Source: Bolinopsis microptera (taxonomy: Eukaryota > Ctenophora > Tentaculata > Lobata > Bolinopsidae). Taken from it: a stretch of 64,000 bases of DNA. A program made the position numbers and the translations under genes. Where the stretch lies: positions 124,001 through 188,000 of the forward strand of contig NC_087076.1 in the NCBI RefSeq assembly GCF_026151205.1, written 5' to 3'. Below are positions 61,310-64,000 of this stretch, piece by piece. The notes beneath the pieces are model-generated. The model did not search any database. It saw nothing but the letters and a program-made list of their open reading frames with translations, and had not been told where the DNA came from. Numbering within the stretch: the stretch's first letter is position 1; each line of letters opens with the position of its first letter.

Positions 61310-62530
61310 GTAGAAAAATAATATACGACTGCCCACGTGCAAATTAGGTAAAAAGCAAAAGGTTGCAAAGTAACCATGGTAACGAGGGTTGTTACACACA
61401 CGTGCACGTGCAAAGATTGTTAAAACGGCATTTTTATCGGTTTTGTTGATATTACGTTGTGTTTAGTGCAAGCAACATTTTAATCGGCTGTATCTTCGGT
61501 TGTGTAGGATATTTTTTGACGCGATTAAAACTGACTGTCAAAGAATACTATTAGGTTCCTCCCTGTGACCATGGGTTTTCTAGTCATAATTATAATTCAA
61601 AGAATTATTCTGTATGTATGTATTGGCTGGGTGGCCTAGTGGTTAGAGCTTCCACCTTCTGTAAAGAAGGTTCAGGGTTCTAATCCCAGTGTCACTCAGT
61701 CTAGGGAGTAGCTAAGGATTCATTGGATCTATGCGATCTCCTCGGTCGACTCAGCCGAATGATAGGAAACTTGATTGAGGGTTAAATGAGGAGGGGTGCC
61801 TGTGCCAAAAAATCAAGAATCTTAGGATACTTCTTCAGAACATCTACAATGTAGTGTACTGTAAAACAAGGGCGGTCGAACTATTCGATGACCCTGTAGA
61901 GGAATCTACGAACTTTACAAATTATACAAATTATTATTATGTAGAATGTATGTACTACCGCCCACGTGCAAATTAGGGAAACAAATAAAAGTTGCATAGT
62001 GACCATAGTACTAGAACGGTCGGTATTCAAAAGCAAACGTGCAATGTGCATGTGCAAAGATTTACAAGCGACATTTTGATCGGTTTTGTGGTAATTACGT
62101 TGTATTCAGTGCGAGCTACATTTTCAAAATCAAACTAACAGTCAAGGACAAAAAGTCATACACCAAATGAGCATTATATTTTTATAAATTGTTTTACATC
62201 TCTTTATTCTGTAAAATGTGCTAAAAATTAAATTTCTTGTTTCATTGAAATTTCTTGTTTCATTGATTTTAATCGGTTGTATCTTCGGTGGGGATGAATA
62301 CTTTTTGATGCGATTAAAACTGACTGCCAAATAAATAGAAAACTACTAGCTTCATCCCTGTTAACACGGGCTTTCTAGTCATTATTATAATTCAAAGAAT
62401 TATTCTGTATGTATGTCTGTACGACCGCCCACGTGCAAATTAGACGAGAAATAGGAAGCTGCATGGTAAAGGTGTTCAAAAGTACACGTGCACGTGCAAA
62501 GATTTGCGAGTGACATTTTGATCAGTTTAG
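61310..62530. repeat. About 2.5 copies of a roughly 300-500-bp tandem repeat
   Basis: The landmark CCCACGTGCAAATTAG occurs at about 61335, 61967 and 62429. Each copy then has CACGTGCAAAGATT, a CATTTT(T/G)ATC(G/A)GTTT block, TGTATCTTCGGT, GCGATTAAAACTGACTG and TTCTAGTCAT with ATAATTCAAAGAATTATTC. The first copy is separated from the second by a SINE. The second has an extra roughly 165 bp (62127-62272). The third is cut near 62545. Confidence 0.8.
61625..61940 (+). mobile_element. tRNA-derived SINE
   Basis: The head (61625-61703) folds like a tRNA: GGCTGGG pairs with CTCAGTC (7 of 7 with G-U), and an anticodon-type stem is ACCTTC/GAAGGT. It has box A TGGCCTAGTGG and box B GGTTCTAATCC. A 230-bp unrelated body follows, ending in ACAAATTATTATTAT. 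ATGTATGTA flanks both sides, a possible TSD. The variant box B and SINE body argue against a working tRNA gene. Confidence 0.85.
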
Positions 62531-62539
62531 TGTCGATTA

Positions 62540-63120
62540 CATTTTAAGGGGGCCGGGGGGGGGTCTTCATCAAAATTATCTCGAAATTGATTTTATAGTT
62601 GTTTCTGATAGAGGGGAGTGATATCTACCAGATGCTTTTGATCCCATGGAAAAATATTGTTCCTAGCCAAAATTATCGCCAGTCAAGGGTCAACGCTTAT
62701 GTGTAATTGTATTGCGTGAGCGATTTTCAATCGCGCGCCCTGAAAATCGAGTCTAAAAATCTATCTTCTCCTACATTTTTTAAGCAATCACCCTGAAACT
62801 TTCAGGATATGTTCCAGGGATCATTTAGAAGAGACCAATCGAGCCGAATTTTGAGATAGGTCTTAGAAAAATTGTCGCCATTGTTTTTATTTAAGTTCAT
62901 ACTTCATTGCTCTGTAATTCTGCACTATTTTATAAAAGTTTCATATCAAATAATGGTCTCAATTAGAGGTCTCGACTGCCTAGGCATCAAACCTCGGCAG
63001 TCGTTACTATCCTCTAGTTCGGCGCGGAGTCAGCTGAAAATATCTACAAGAGTAGAAGGGAATTTTATATACAATATTATCATAATAATATTATTATTAT
63101 GGAGAGGCACAGAATAGAGG
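62540..63120. other. Unassigned stretch
   Basis: Starts with a G-rich patch (62547-62562), then AT-rich sequence. A hairpin CGACTGCC/GGCAGTCG lies at 62974-63004. An 81-codon frame at 62872 has no recognisable domain. Other gene-free stretches where I see nothing: 27200-27600, 30580-31040, 31530-32010, 49300-50190, 51130-51550, 54380-55280 and 60640-61300. Confidence 0.5.
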
Positions 63121-63126
63121 TTTTAA

Positions 63127-64000
63127 TGTGGTATATACACTGATGACACCATCAGCAGAGAAACAGTACTCAATGTTCTTGAAGATGCTGGCTGTACTAG
63201 TGATGAAATTAGGATGGTACGGCTCCTACTATCAAACACAGTGTTGAAAGTAAAAGTCAATAATACTGTATCAATTGAGTTCCAAAGCACAACTGGAGCA
63301 TTTCAAGGAGATGCACTATCAGGTAATCTATTTACTGTTGTTGAAGCCGCTGCACTTATTCACCTCAGATCTATACTCTCCCAAGTATCATCAACACCTT
63401 ACCCAGTAAATCATCCAATCCCTAATCCTCCTATCTCAGAAGAATTCATGCCACTCGAAACAGGATACTCTGATGATATTGACTTTAATAACACTGAACT
63501 TGCTCCACTCAAAGAAATGCTTCCTATCGCTAAAGATATATTCCAGCAGTGGGACCTTCATATCAATTCTTCCAAGACTGAATTTGTCCATTTTTATTTA
63601 GCAGATCCTAAACCCACTGTTAAACGCAAGGTGATTGTTGGAAAAGTGTATAGAGGTGATGAAGAGTGGCGCTCTAACAAAACTTTAGGATCGTTGATGT
63701 GCACTGTTAAGGATATCAAGAATCGAATATTCCTTGGTAATGTTGCCTTTAGTAAATTTCAGAAAGTTTGGATGAAGAGCAAGATTTCAGTCCAAAGGAA
63801 GATCAAAATCTACGAGGCACAAGTAGTCTCTATTCTACTCTACAACTGCAACTCCTGGGCTGCACCACTAGCTTCGTTGAATGAACTTGATATTGCTCAT
63901 CGCAAACACCTCCGAAGAATCCTCAACATCAGATGGCCTACTGGGGTTATTTCTAATGAGGCACTCTATGCTCGTTGTTATGTCACTCCCTTGTCTGTGA
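63127..64000 (+). pseudogene. LINE reverse transcriptase, partial, open to the window edge
   Basis: A frame without stop from 63127 to the end (about 291 codons), no start codon of its own. RT signs: TTGAFQGDALSGNLFTVV (the P/FQGD-LS block), TGYSDDIDF (the catalytic box, S for A), SSKTEFVHF, KTLGSLM, QVVSILLYNCNSW and HRKHLRRILNIRWP. This is a different LINE lineage from A-E. It starts abruptly, so it is truncated at 5'. It is probably a remnant, though its continuation is not visible. Confidence 0.8.

Noticed and set aside
61625-61703. Functional tRNA gene
   Set aside because: Box B is altered and a SINE body with A/T-rich tail and likely TSD follows.

Overview
The window is eukaryotic and comes from a repeat-rich invertebrate animal genome. 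The host genes have GT-AG introns and encode animal proteins, one of them a ciliary protein. I cannot name the species; a marine invertebrate is only a guess. About 38% GC is an impression, not a count.

Three host genes are readable, all on the minus strand. (1) 100-4403: seven exons of the N-terminal half of a DSTYK-like kinase gene, whose kinase domain would lie left of the window. Its dynamin-like GTPase region keeps a P-loop and an NKCD motif. (2) 5945-7469: PWP1, a WD40 ribosome-biogenesis and chromatin factor, in two exons. (3) 32018-60618: eleven exons of CFAP53 (CCDC11), a motile-cilium and left-right axis protein. Its exons total about 1.5 kb in 28.6 kb of DNA, because the introns are packed with retroelements.

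Most of the rest is transposons, often nested, and many boundaries can be read from target-site duplications (TSDs). At 8320-11615 a decayed CR1-like LINE carries a 1.3-kb TTAA element and a 148-bp hairpin retroposon. At 12133-22858 a LINE with an esterase-type ORF1 is split by a complete 6.2-kb RNase H-bearing LINE (14186-20357, 15-bp TSD). At 22986-30578 an inverted-repeat structure encloses a 6.3-kb element (23812-30088, 11-bp TSD), which holds two truncated LINEs. At 38265-48656 a nearly intact LINE with a 1237-residue ORF1 is interrupted by a 2.5-kb hAT element (44071-46567, 8-bp TSD) and is followed by a long poly-G/ACTACACATA array. Many small inverted-repeat elements, a tRNA-derived SINE and minisatellites fill the gaps. 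The right edge (63127-64000) holds part of another LINE reverse transcriptase.

The most unusual items are the LINE ORF1 joining membrane-like segments, a possible degenerate AlkB-like domain, a coiled coil and an SGNH esterase; two DSTYK exons whose 3' splice sites have been tandemly multiplied; and a 141-bp cloverleaf-like set of perfect hairpins in a CFAP53 intron.
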